The notes below the pieces were generated by a model, which was not told the origin of the DNA, did no database searches, and saw only the letters and a list, made by a program, of their open reading frames with translations. From an uncultured Rubripirellula sp. (GTDB lineage Bacteria; Planctomycetota; Planctomycetia; Pirellulales; Pirellulaceae), in NCBI GenBank assembly GCA_938075415.1, contig CALJHC010000019.1:96596-160595 (forward strand): a stretch of DNA of 64,000 nt, read 5' to 3'. The translations under genes and the position numbers were made by a program. Position 1 is the first letter of the stretch, and every line of letters begins with the position of its first letter. Shown in pieces: positions 38,706-46,584 of the stretch.

Positions 38706-39775
38706 CCGAACCCAACCAACACTTGAAGAACTCTCCTTCCGACCCGAATGGACCTTCCTTGGAAACCCACATCCAAATGGACTTTGATGCACCGTCATCA
38801 ACCGCTTCGTCCGGAGCAATGCGTTCCGTGCATGTGGGATCACAAGAGGTGGTGGAACTACGTCGCATCCATCGTTTTTTTGGTGACACCAAGGCTGTCG
38901 ATGACATTTCGTTCACCGTTCAGAAAGGGCATGTCTTCGGTTACATCGGACCCAATGGCGCTGGCAAGACCACGTCCATGCGTATCATGGCAACTCTTGA
39001 CCTGCCGAGTTACGGAGATGCCTACATCGATGGTTTCTCTGTGGTGAACGACCCTGAATTCGTCCGCAGTCGGCTGGGATTCATGCCCGATTCATTCGGG
39101 ACCTATCGCGACGTCAACTGCATGGAGTACCTCGATTTTTTCGCTCGTGCCTACGGCTTACTGGGGCGTGACCGGCAAAAACGATTGAGTTGGGTGATGG
39201 ATTTCACTGGCACAACCAGTATCTCCCAAAAGCCTATTCGGGGACTCAGCAAGGGCATGAAGCAGCGACTGTGCCTTGGACGAGCGTTGATCCATGACCC
39301 TTCGGTGTTGATCCTCGATGAACCCGCAGCAGGCTTGGACCCGCGAGCTCGCATTCAGTTACGACGAATGATTAGGGAACTCGCCGATGGAGGGAAAACA
39401 ATCCTGATCAGCAGCCACATTCTGACAGAGCTAGCCGAGGTGTGTGATACCGTCGGTATTATCGAACAAGGAAAATTATTGGCCACCGGGTCGGTAGAAG
39501 ACATTCAGGATCAGAAGGACAACCAGCATGAACTGACGCTGAGAATCCTTGCACGCGCCGAGGAGGCTGCGATCGGCATCGAGCGTCAATTTGGCATCCC
39601 AGTGCCCGTTGTTGACGGCGACTTACTGCGATTCGAATTCCCAAACGATTATGCCAAGCAAGCCGACTTGGTCACTTGGCTGGTCAGTCAAGGCTTCCTT
39701 GTTGCGGAACTGACAACACAACGCAAATCATTGGAGGATGTTTTTCTTCATGTCACCGAAGGGCTCGTCCAGTGA
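38702..39775 (+). CDS. ABC-2-type transporter ATPase
   Basis: 357 residues starting at the ATG at 38702, which overlaps the previous stop as ATGA. An unusual polar N-terminal extension of about 50 residues precedes the domain. The nucleotide-binding motifs are canonical: Walker A GPNGAGKTT at 83-91, signature LSKGMKQRL at 182-190, Walker B VLILDEPAAGLD and switch His in ILISSHIL. The C-terminal part (about 270-350) is the DUF4162-like domain of ABC-2/CcmA-type ATPases. It energises the permease at 40008-41666. These exporters move polysaccharides, lipids, drugs or proteins; the substrate is unknown. Confidence 0.95.
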   Translation: MTEPNQHLKNSPSDPNGPSLETHIQMDFDAPSSTASSGAMRSVHVGSQEVVELRRIHRFFGDTKAVDDISFTVQKGHVFGYIGPNGAGKTTSMRIMATLDLPSYGDAYIDGFSVVNDPEFVRSRLGFMPDSFGTYRDVNCMEYLDFFARAYGLLGRDRQKRLSWVMDFTGTTSISQKPIRGLSKGMKQRLCLGRALIHDPSVLILDEPAAGLDPRARIQLRRMIRELADGGKTILISSHILTELAEVCDTVGIIEQGKLLATGSVEDIQDQKDNQHELTLRILARAEEAAIGIERQFGIPVPVVDGDLLRFEFPNDYAKQADLVTWLVSQGFLVAELTTQRKSLEDVFLHVTEGLVQ

Positions 39776-40008
39776 TCAACCGTTCAATCGCTTCCTTATT
39801 TACAAACTTTGTACAAGCGTCACAGAGATTCGCGCAGGAACCCCCGGTGCTTCCGCTTGGATCCCTCGCGGCAGCAGACAGCAGTCAAGTGATTGTCGTG
39901 CGTCCGCTTCATCTTGCTCCAAAGGTGAGATCGCAACTTAACATTTGGCAAAACATTGCCGCACACGTCGCTCTCAGGAATGACCTTTTGCTTGCGGGTG
40001 GTTACTAA
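39772..40008 (+). CDS. Coupled 78-residue ORF between ATPase and permease
   Basis: A 78-residue frame from GTG at 39772 (overlapping the ATPase stop as GTGA) to TAA at 40006-40008, whose last base is the A of the permease ATG (TAATG). Overlaps on both ends are exactly those expected of a translated, coupled gene. The chain is mixed hydrophobic and polar (VLPLGSLAAADSSQVIVV, then RPLHLAPKVRSQLNIWQN) with no signal or membrane helix. I do not recognise it. Either it encodes a small exporter subunit or the frame is a translational spacer that delivers ribosomes to the permease start. Confidence 0.55.
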   Translation: MINRSIASLFTNFVQASQRFAQEPPVLPLGSLAAADSSQVIVVRPLHLAPKVRSQLNIWQNIAAHVALRNDLLLAGGY

Positions 40009-41666
40009 TGCAAATCGATACCGACCACGCAACAGCAACTAAAACGGAGCCTGAATCCGCGCATCTTTCGAAGCACTGGATCCATCGAATTGATCAATGG
40101 TGTGAGCAAATTGGTGATCGACTCAACCCAATTCTGATTAAGGAAACTCGGCAGGCTCTCAAGAGTCGACAATTTGTTTTTACTTTTTTCTCGCTTCTTT
40201 TTGCAGCTTTGGGTTGGACCGTTGTTGGCAGTCTCTCCAGGATGCCTGAAATCTACACGACCCCGTCTGCCCCGAGCCTACTGATTGGCTACTACGTCGT
40301 TCTCGCGATCCCAATGCTGCTGATCGTTCCAATCGCCGCCTATCGATCGCTGGAAGTTGAAATTGATGATGGAACGCTTGAACTCCTTTCCATCTCAGCC
40401 TTAACACCATGGCAAATTATTCTGGGGAAACTCTCCAGCGCTACTTTGCAAATACTGCTCTACTTTATCGCACTTCTACCCTGCGTCTCCTACGCCTACA
40501 CCCTTCGCGGCGTCGATCTCACCGTGATCTTTCTGATGATTTTCGGGCTATTGATTGCCGGTCTCCTGCTGACGATCTTTGCAATCTTTCTGGCGTCCCT
40601 TAGCCGATCTCGGACCGGTCGAATCGTCACCTTGTTATTGACGATGATAATCCTCTTGATCGTGGAAGTTATCATCGGCACGCTCATGGTAGATCTGATC
40701 CAACAATTCAATGGAATTTCAACAGGCATCCTGTTCTCTACCATCCTTTCAACGCTCTTGATTAGTCTTTCGCTGGGACACTTGCTACTGACGGCCACCG
40801 CCGCGCAACTGACACCGGAAAGCGAGAATCGATCCACGCCGCTGCGTTGGTCAATCCTCGCTGTGAATTCCACCCTCGTGTTGACGGGCGTACTCGGGCT
40901 GACCTCACTCGGGCGCAATGGAATTATTGTGTTTGTCGCAACTCAGTTCTCGATTGGAGTCCTCTGGACCTTGAGCGGAGCGATGCTTGTATCCGAGTCA
41001 TCAACCATGACACTTCGAATCCAAAGAAATCTACCCGGTAGTTGGCTTAGCCGAAGCCTCTTCAGTTGGATGTCTCCCGGGCCGGTCAATGGTCTTGTTT
41101 TCACGGTGCTCAATGTCGTCATCCTGGTGACGCTTGTTGACGCTTGGACTCAATGGCTAAGCTCGACTCAGTTTTCGAACGACCGATCAGTCGTTCGAGA
41201 TATTGAAGAGATTTCGAAAGTCAGCAAAGGATTTGCCAGCTACCTCATCTTCACCCTTGTTCTGGTTCATTGGCTAATTCGAATGCTTAGGCGACGTCAG
41301 CAACTACGCATTGAAATAGGAATTGTTGCATTGATCGTGATTACCCTATTGATGGCGCTGGCTCCCTATGCAATCGGACTGCACCTGAACGAATATCGAC
41401 CCTACTCGTACTCGTATTGGCAAATGACCAATTGGGCTTGGACTCTCTCGAGAATTCACCAATCTCCAACCAGCGTTTCGATTTTCATGATTCAAATCTT
41501 GGCGGCAGGTGGATTCTTGATCACCGTCCTCCGATCCCCGGAAATTTTCCGCCCCAGACGGACGGCGACACCTCAACGAGTTCAACAAGAAATCGCCATC
41601 GGCAATTCTCAACCAAGGGAAGCAGACAAGGACTTCGACCTCTTGGGGATCGATGATTCTGTTTGA
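40008..41666 (+). CDS. ABC-2-type transporter permease
   Basis: 552 residues with about twelve hydrophobic segments and short loops. The first segment is preceded by a typical permease entry phrase, NPILIKETRQALKSRQFV. The stretch EVEIDDGTLELLSISAL, then TPWQIILGKL, is the conserved ABC-2 permease region that contacts the ATPase; it also occurs in other planctomycete ABC-2 permeases. Starts at the ATG at 40008, overlapping the stop of the 78-residue frame. With 38702-39775 it forms the exporter core. The permease is longer than simple ABC-2 subunits (about 250-400 residues) and may be two subunits in one chain. Confidence 0.9.
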   Translation: MQIDTDHATATKTEPESAHLSKHWIHRIDQWCEQIGDRLNPILIKETRQALKSRQFVFTFFSLLFAALGWTVVGSLSRMPEIYTTPSAPSLLIGYYVVLAIPMLLIVPIAAYRSLEVEIDDGTLELLSISALTPWQIILGKLSSATLQILLYFIALLPCVSYAYTLRGVDLTVIFLMIFGLLIAGLLLTIFAIFLASLSRSRTGRIVTLLLTMIILLIVEVIIGTLMVDLIQQFNGISTGILFSTILSTLLISLSLGHLLLTATAAQLTPESENRSTPLRWSILAVNSTLVLTGVLGLTSLGRNGIIVFVATQFSIGVLWTLSGAMLVSESSTMTLRIQRNLPGSWLSRSLFSWMSPGPVNGLVFTVLNVVILVTLVDAWTQWLSSTQFSNDRSVVRDIEEISKVSKGFASYLIFTLVLVHWLIRMLRRRQQLRIEIGIVALIVITLLMALAPYAIGLHLNEYRPYSYSYWQMTNWAWTLSRIHQSPTSVSIFMIQILAAGGFLITVLRSPEIFRPRRTATPQRVQQEIAIGNSQPREADKDFDLLGIDDSV

Positions 41667-41921
41667 TTGGGCGGCTTCATGTTTCATCAGTGAAATCAGC
41701 CAGAGTAACGTTCCGGATTGAGATGACCATCAAGTCAGCCAATTAGGCGGCATTGACGCCTGCGATGCCTTGTTCGCTCGTGCCAGGATGATTCTCCGAG
41801 GGCTTTCCACTGTCGATCGACCTCCGCTTCGACATTCAACCAAAATGTCTTAGACTGAGTCCTCAGCGACGGCCAACCGAAACGCTTCGTTGCCTCCTTT
41901 CCATCAACCCGCAAAATTTCC

Positions 41922-42920
41922 ATGTCGCTCGATCCGCCAGAATCTCCTGAGAATCAGCCAGACCCCAACGATACGAATCCCGCGGTTCGAGCGAGAGTGC
42001 CAGATCATGTCGCCGAAGGCTGCTTCAGTTCCGGGGTCATTGTGATGACTGGCCCGAGTGAATTTATCGTTGACTTTCTGCAGACCGTGGGTCGCCCGCA
42101 CCGAGTCGCCAAACGTGTCGTCATCCCGCACGCAGTGATGCCACAGTTTGTGGATGCGTTGCAGACGAACCTTCAGCTCTACAAAAATCGGTTTGGCGAT
42201 CCGCCTCAACCACCGGTACCCAACCCGCCGCCCGAGCGTCGGCCAACACCTCAAGAAATCTACGATGATTTGAAAATGTCCGACGAGGTTCTCAGCGGGG
42301 TCTATGCCAACGGAGTAATGATCGGTCACGGTGCAAGTGAATTTGGACTCGACTTCCTCACCAGCTTTTTTCCGCAGTCAGCTGTCAGCGCTCGCGTGTT
42401 CGTTGCTTCAGGTCAGATCCCAAGACTCTTGGACTCTTTAAAAGGTGCAGTTCAACAACTGCAACAACGAAACCAAGCGCTGCAGGGCGGTGGGCAAATC
42501 CAGGTTTCAGCCAATGGACCTCAAATCCCACTCCAACCACCCGAAGCCCCGACTGCACCCGAAGCCCCAACTGCACCCGAAGCCCCAACTGCACCCGAAG
42601 CCCCGACTGCACCCGAAGCCCCGACCGCACCCGAGCAACCACTGGCACCCGAAACCAGTTCGTCCCGGACGCCCACCGACCCAGCTTCCCCGTCACCTGT
42701 CGATGCGTCCGAGGACGCAGCCACCGACTCTTCAGCAGAAACTTCGAAGGATTCGAACCCCAGCTCACCAGCAATACCATCAGGCGATGATGCACTGGCA
42801 AACGCCAATCGAGGCAGCGAAGGTGAGGCGGCCTCCGAGAAACCAGACTCTGCCGCTGACGATGATTCAAGCAAAGACGATGCCTCAAACTCACCCGAGG
42901 ACGGCCCAAGTCACCCGTAG
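41922..42920 (+). CDS. Tandem DUF3467 protein with Pro/Ala/Thr repeat
   Basis: 332 residues. Two DUF3467 domains occur back to back: the first from about 28 (AEGCFSSGVIVMTGPSEFIVDF) to 95, the second from about 127 (LSGVYANGVMIGHGASEFGLDF) to 190; DUF3467 is otherwise usually a single-domain protein. A Pro-Glu-Ala-Pro-Thr-Ala six-residue unit is then repeated about six times (around residues 206-245), encoded by an 18-base tandem repeat, and followed by an acidic Ser/Asp-rich tail. DUF3467 is found across bacteria and archaea with no established function. Maf follows 83 bases downstream, so they may be co-transcribed. Confidence 0.85.
   Translation: MSLDPPESPENQPDPNDTNPAVRARVPDHVAEGCFSSGVIVMTGPSEFIVDFLQTVGRPHRVAKRVVIPHAVMPQFVDALQTNLQLYKNRFGDPPQPPVPNPPPERRPTPQEIYDDLKMSDEVLSGVYANGVMIGHGASEFGLDFLTSFFPQSAVSARVFVASGQIPRLLDSLKGAVQQLQQRNQALQGGGQIQVSANGPQIPLQPPEAPTAPEAPTAPEAPTAPEAPTAPEAPTAPEQPLAPETSSSRTPTDPASPSPVDASEDAATDSSAETSKDSNPSSPAIPSGDDALANANRGSEGEAASEKPDSAADDDSSKDDASNSPEDGPSHP
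42537..42640 (+). repeat. 18-base in-frame coding repeat (Pro-Glu-Ala-Pro-Thr-Ala)
   Basis: About six copies of an 18-base unit starting CCCGAAGCCCCGACTGCA, with silent C/A differences. It lies inside the double DUF3467 gene and keeps frame. Confidence 0.9.
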
Positions 42921-43003
42921 CAAGAGCAGCAGCAGCAAGAAACGTCGAAACCTAAGTCGTCGATCACCCAACCCTGTCGCCCCAGAGAAGGTAAATTTCA
43001 CCC

Positions 43004-43711
43004 ATGAGCGGGCCTGAACAATCATCCTCCCCTTCGTCGTCAAACGACATCATGCCGCTGCTTGCCGGACTTCCGAGAGCAGATCTGCCGACCGGTGAAC
43101 CGCTCATTCTTGCCAGTGGCTCGCCGCGTCGAGCCCAATTGCTAACCGCCGCTGGCTACCAATTTACGATTGAAGTTGCCAGCGATGAGGCGGAATGCGG
43201 TGTGTGCAGTCGCGAAACGGCGCCGCAACTCGTTGCAAGGTACGCCTATCGAAAAGCTGCTGAGGTGGTCGCTCGCCATCACGAAGGACTTGTTCTCGCT
43301 GCGGATACCGTTGCTTCCTGCATGGGTCAAATCCTTGGCAAACCCCGTGATGTTGATCACGCAGAATCCATGCTGCGAATGCTCAGTGGTCGACCTCATG
43401 ATGTTTACACCGGCATCTGCATCTGGTCTGCCAGAGACGAAAAATGCATCGTGGAGGCAGTACGCACCCAACTTGAAATGGCCCCGCTTTCCGAAGCCAT
43501 GCTGGAGCAATATCTCGACTCAATGCTTTGGGAAGGCAAAGCGGGGGCATTCGGTTATCAAGACGGGAATGACTGGTTGCAAGTCGTCGCAGAGGGCAGC
43601 GAGAGTAATGTCGTGGGACTTCCCATGGAGCGCTTGGCCGAATTACTGGAAATCTTCGCTGAAAAAGCCGAAACCGTTAATATCGATACAAACCGCTCTG
43701 ATTCCGGCTGA
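43004..43711 (+). CDS. maf: Maf-like nucleoside triphosphate pyrophosphatase
   Basis: 235 residues with a 30-residue N-terminal extension. The Maf fold motifs are clear: LILASGSPRRAQLL at 35-48 with the basic RR pair, EAECGVCSRETAPQLV, the catalytic LAADTVASCMGQILGKP (Asp 101) and YTGICIW, EGKAGAFGYQD and VVGLPMERL. Maf proteins hydrolyse noncanonical nucleotides (such as m7GTP or UTP/TTP derivatives) and are linked to septum formation in some bacteria. Subfamily (YhdE- or YceF-like) cannot be assigned by eye. The gene is followed 70 bases later by the DUF1573 gene. Confidence 0.95.
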   Translation: MSGPEQSSSPSSSNDIMPLLAGLPRADLPTGEPLILASGSPRRAQLLTAAGYQFTIEVASDEAECGVCSRETAPQLVARYAYRKAAEVVARHHEGLVLAADTVASCMGQILGKPRDVDHAESMLRMLSGRPHDVYTGICIWSARDEKCIVEAVRTQLEMAPLSEAMLEQYLDSMLWEGKAGAFGYQDGNDWLQVVAEGSESNVVGLPMERLAELLEIFAEKAETVNIDTNRSDSG

Positions 43712-43780
43712 GAGCCGAATTGCTAGCTCACTGCGTGGCTGGCTATCTAGGGTGGTTGATCCCCATCAGGCGGCTTTGGA

Positions 43781-44812
43781 ATGCAAGCAAAACAAATCAG
43801 AAGGGTCGGACCTAGCGCATCCTCCCAGTGCTCCCGAATCATCGCTGGTATCGCCATATTATTCTTGGTTGGCAGCACTCCATCTCTTGCGGCCAACTGG
43901 GCCGATCAGATGTTCGAGACACGCAGTCATGATTTTCGAATGGTAGGTCGGGGCGCCAAAAGCCAGTTTCACTTTCAGTTTACCAACAACTATCAGCGGG
44001 ACGTGCACATCGCATCGGTCCGGACAAGCTGCGGATGCACCACACCAATCGTGACCAAAAAAACCGTTCGAACTCACGAATCGGGAGAGATCATCGCGTC
44101 ACTCAACACCGAGACATTTGTCGGACAAAAAGCCGCCACAGTCACGGTCGTTTTTGATCGTCCCTCTTACGCCGAGGTCAAGTTGAATGTCAGTGGGTTC
44201 ATTCGCACCGACATCACATTTGATCCACCTGAGATGAATTTTGGTGAAATCCAATCGGGCGAACAGCCTGAACGTGAGGTAACCGTAACGCACATCGGTG
44301 ACCCAAAATGGGAAATCAATGACGTCCGAAGTCACTGCCAAGAACTGAAGGTTCGACTACTTTCTGTCGAACGTGCAAGTCGCAAAGTCCAGTACCGACT
44401 CAGTGTCAGACTTGACGGGCAACTGCCCGAGGGTGACTTGCGTGAACGCATCACACTCATTAGCAATGACGCTAAATTTCCCACCACCGAAATGATGCTC
44501 TTTGGCAGGGTCCGCCCCACCGTTTCAGTTTCGCCAGCGGCTGTCAGCCTTGGTGATACACCTGCCAATGGAAAAAAAGAGCAGCGTTTAATCGTACGAG
44601 CTGACGAACCGTTCGAAGTACTCAATGTCTTGTGTGGTGACTCCAGACTGGAGTTTGAAGTCGCTTCGGGTCAAAAGAAAGTGCACTTCATCAACATGCG
44701 ATTTCGAGGCAACGGTAGCCAAGACTCAATCTCAGAAGCAATTCAGGTCATCACCAATCTATCGGAACAGAAAACCGCCTCTTGCGTGGTAACTGGACGT
44801 ATCAGCAAGTAG
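43781..44812 (+). CDS. Exported DUF1573 protein
   Basis: 343 residues. Signal peptide about 18-38 (SRIIAGIAILFLVGSTPSLA). The DUF1573 core is at about 48-150 with KSQFHFQFTNNYQRDV and the conserved RTSCGCTTP (Cys 84 and 86), followed by Ig-like modules, for example FDPPEMNFGEIQSGEQPERE and VSPAAVSLGDTPANGKKEQR. DUF1573 proteins are exported, abundant in planctomycetes and Bacteroidetes, and of unknown function; the paired Cys suggests metal or redox binding. The chain is much longer than the 100-residue core and has three consecutive Ig-like modules. Confidence 0.9.
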   Translation: MQAKQIRRVGPSASSQCSRIIAGIAILFLVGSTPSLAANWADQMFETRSHDFRMVGRGAKSQFHFQFTNNYQRDVHIASVRTSCGCTTPIVTKKTVRTHESGEIIASLNTETFVGQKAATVTVVFDRPSYAEVKLNVSGFIRTDITFDPPEMNFGEIQSGEQPEREVTVTHIGDPKWEINDVRSHCQELKVRLLSVERASRKVQYRLSVRLDGQLPEGDLRERITLISNDAKFPTTEMMLFGRVRPTVSVSPAAVSLGDTPANGKKEQRLIVRADEPFEVLNVLCGDSRLEFEVASGQKKVHFINMRFRGNGSQDSISEAIQVITNLSEQKTASCVVTGRISK

Positions 44813-45466
44813 CGATCCAAAAATCATCCTGCGAGATTTGGAACCGATGCGCGATCCACGATGCTCGATTGAGGATGCCTTCCAGCGGTTTGCCACTCGG
44901 ACTGACTGCATCGACCACCCAAGTGCCTTGGTTCGACAATTGTATGCCCCATCGGGCAATGACGCCCCAACGGTGAATCCCGAACGGTGACGCCCGAACG
45001 GTGAATCCCGAACGGTGAATCCCGAACGGTGGCAGCCGACTGCCATCCAAAGCAGGTTCCTCCCGTCGCAGCTTCTTCGAGTTGCTGCGGTCAAGCAACT
45101 CACAACAAGCATCATGCCTGGCCTGATCCATCGCTGTTCGCTTGCAACAGGTGCCAAAGCTTGGTCGCTCCACGCATCTGATTCCAGTCATTGCCTCAAC
45201 AGAAGTGACTTCACCGCCCCCGTGAGGGAGCTTTTCGATCACACTTCATTGTCATCGGTATCAACGGAGGGCAAAGCCAAAAACAGGTCAATCAGATTGC
45301 TCAGCCTCAGATTCAATCTCAAACCGACACATTGACTCGGCAACCTGATACCCTGATATCTCGAGGGTCTTCTGTCAGGAACCAATCGATCAATACCATC
45401 CCCGCCTCAATCGATATCGAAATCCCGCTGTCCGTTTCAATCTCGAGCAACCCGAAGGATGCACCA
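44813..45466. other. Gap with tandem repeat upstream of PLD-like gene
   Basis: About 650 bases. Long minus-strand frames here (44759-45157 and 44802-45242) are kept open by the repeat at 44967-45032 and are judged chance. An upstream extension of the PLD-like frame begins at a TTG at 45332. Confidence 0.5.
44967..45032. repeat. 14-base tandem repeat, about 4.7 copies
   Basis: Unit CGAACGGTGAATCC, with copies starting at 44967, 44981, 44995, 45009 and 45023; one copy has GACGCC. Because the unit length is not divisible by three, the array passes through all frames. Confidence 0.88.
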
Positions 45467-46180
45467 GTGGAAAAAGAATTGATTCTCAATGCATTGAACG
45501 CAACGATCTTTGACCGCCGACTTTCAAGAAGCGAAAAAAAAGGACTGCAGAAAGTTCTTTCAGAGGATCAAACGTCCACAACAGCGTCTTTCGTTCGCCA
45601 GCGGGCCTTTCAACTCGCCTCGCAAGCGATCAAGGAGGTTTCCAATCCGGTTGAAAGAGATTCAGTCTTGGATTGGCTTGAAGATGTCATCAAGCTCATC
45701 GAACGATCCGCCCTCGATTCGGCAAAAACCTCGAACGCGGCGGAAGCCTTATTCAGTCCAGATGACGATTGCGTCCACCGCATCAAACGACTGCTGGAAT
45801 CCTCGAAGCAGTGTGTCGACATATGCGTCTTCACCATCACTGATGATCGAATAAGACGATCAATCATTGATGCACACCGCCGTGACGTCAAAATCCGAAT
45901 CATCTCCGACGATGATAAATCCGGTGATCTGGGTTCAGATGTCGACCACCTTGAGCAACAAGGCATCGAAGTCAGACTGGATCAATCTCGCTACCATATG
46001 CATCACAAATTCGCAATCTTTGATCGGCACACCCTACTCAATGGCAGCTATAACTGGACTCGCAGCGCGGCCGAATACAACGAAGAGAATTTTGTCATTT
46101 CCAAGGACCGCCAACTGTGTCGATTGTTTCAGGGGACGTTCGATTCGTTGTGGCAGGCATTCGGCAGTCCAAACACATAG
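45467..46180 (+). CDS. Phospholipase D-family single-HKD protein (Nuc-like)
   Basis: 237 residues from GTG at 45467, which follows AAGGA by seven bases; no ATG is available, and a TTG at 45332 is the longer alternative. The N-terminal half (about 1-90) is helical and charged. The C-terminal half is a PLD domain with one HKD site: YHMHHKFAIFDRH (H-x-K-x4-D) followed by LLNGSYNWT, as in Nuc/PLD6-type endonucleases that work as dimers. The first conserved strand reads KQCVDICVFTITDDRI. Such enzymes cleave nucleic acids or phospholipids. No signal peptide is visible, so it is probably cytoplasmic; a defence or repair role is only conceivable, as no defence gene is nearby. Confidence 0.88.
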   Translation: MEKELILNALNATIFDRRLSRSEKKGLQKVLSEDQTSTTASFVRQRAFQLASQAIKEVSNPVERDSVLDWLEDVIKLIERSALDSAKTSNAAEALFSPDDDCVHRIKRLLESSKQCVDICVFTITDDRIRRSIIDAHRRDVKIRIISDDDKSGDLGSDVDHLEQQGIEVRLDQSRYHMHHKFAIFDRHTLLNGSYNWTRSAAEYNEENFVISKDRQLCRLFQGTFDSLWQAFGSPNT

Positions 46181-46584
46181 GCCTGTCTGCATCCAATTCA
46201 ACAACAACGAAATGCACTCCGTGCGATCAGAGTTCAACGGGATCCGCTCGGAATCATGTCGAAACAGCAAATCCGCAAAACCTCTGTCGATGCAAAACGA
46301 GAGGCAGGCAGATCCAAAGTGCCGAACTTGTGATCAGACATCTTTCGTAGGCTGTAACTCGGCGCGCGCGATGCAAGCTCAAGGAGACCAGACAAACTGA
46401 CAACAACAACAGAAAACAGAACAGCTTAATTCTGGGATCACCCAGCTGAAAATGCGGACTGAGCGGAAGGTAAAAAGCGCGTAGAACAAGGTACCGATAG
46501 CTGTGGTTCGCCGCGACGAATCAGGCAAACTTCCTGGAAAAAAAGTGGTGGTAAAACGTCATCCCAAAAAACAATTTCACCAGC
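46181..46584. other. Convergent gap
   Basis: About 400 bases between convergent genes. No gene, array or clear terminator hairpin recognised. Confidence 0.5.

Noticed and set aside
42385..42909. Minus-strand frame antisense to the DUF3467 gene
   Set aside because: It is kept open by the multiple-of-three repeat; Arg/Val-rich translation is typical of an antisense shadow.
44759..45242. Two long minus-strand frames behind the DUF1573 gene
   Set aside because: They overlap each other, run through the 14-base array and overlap the end of a real gene; composition is not protein-like.
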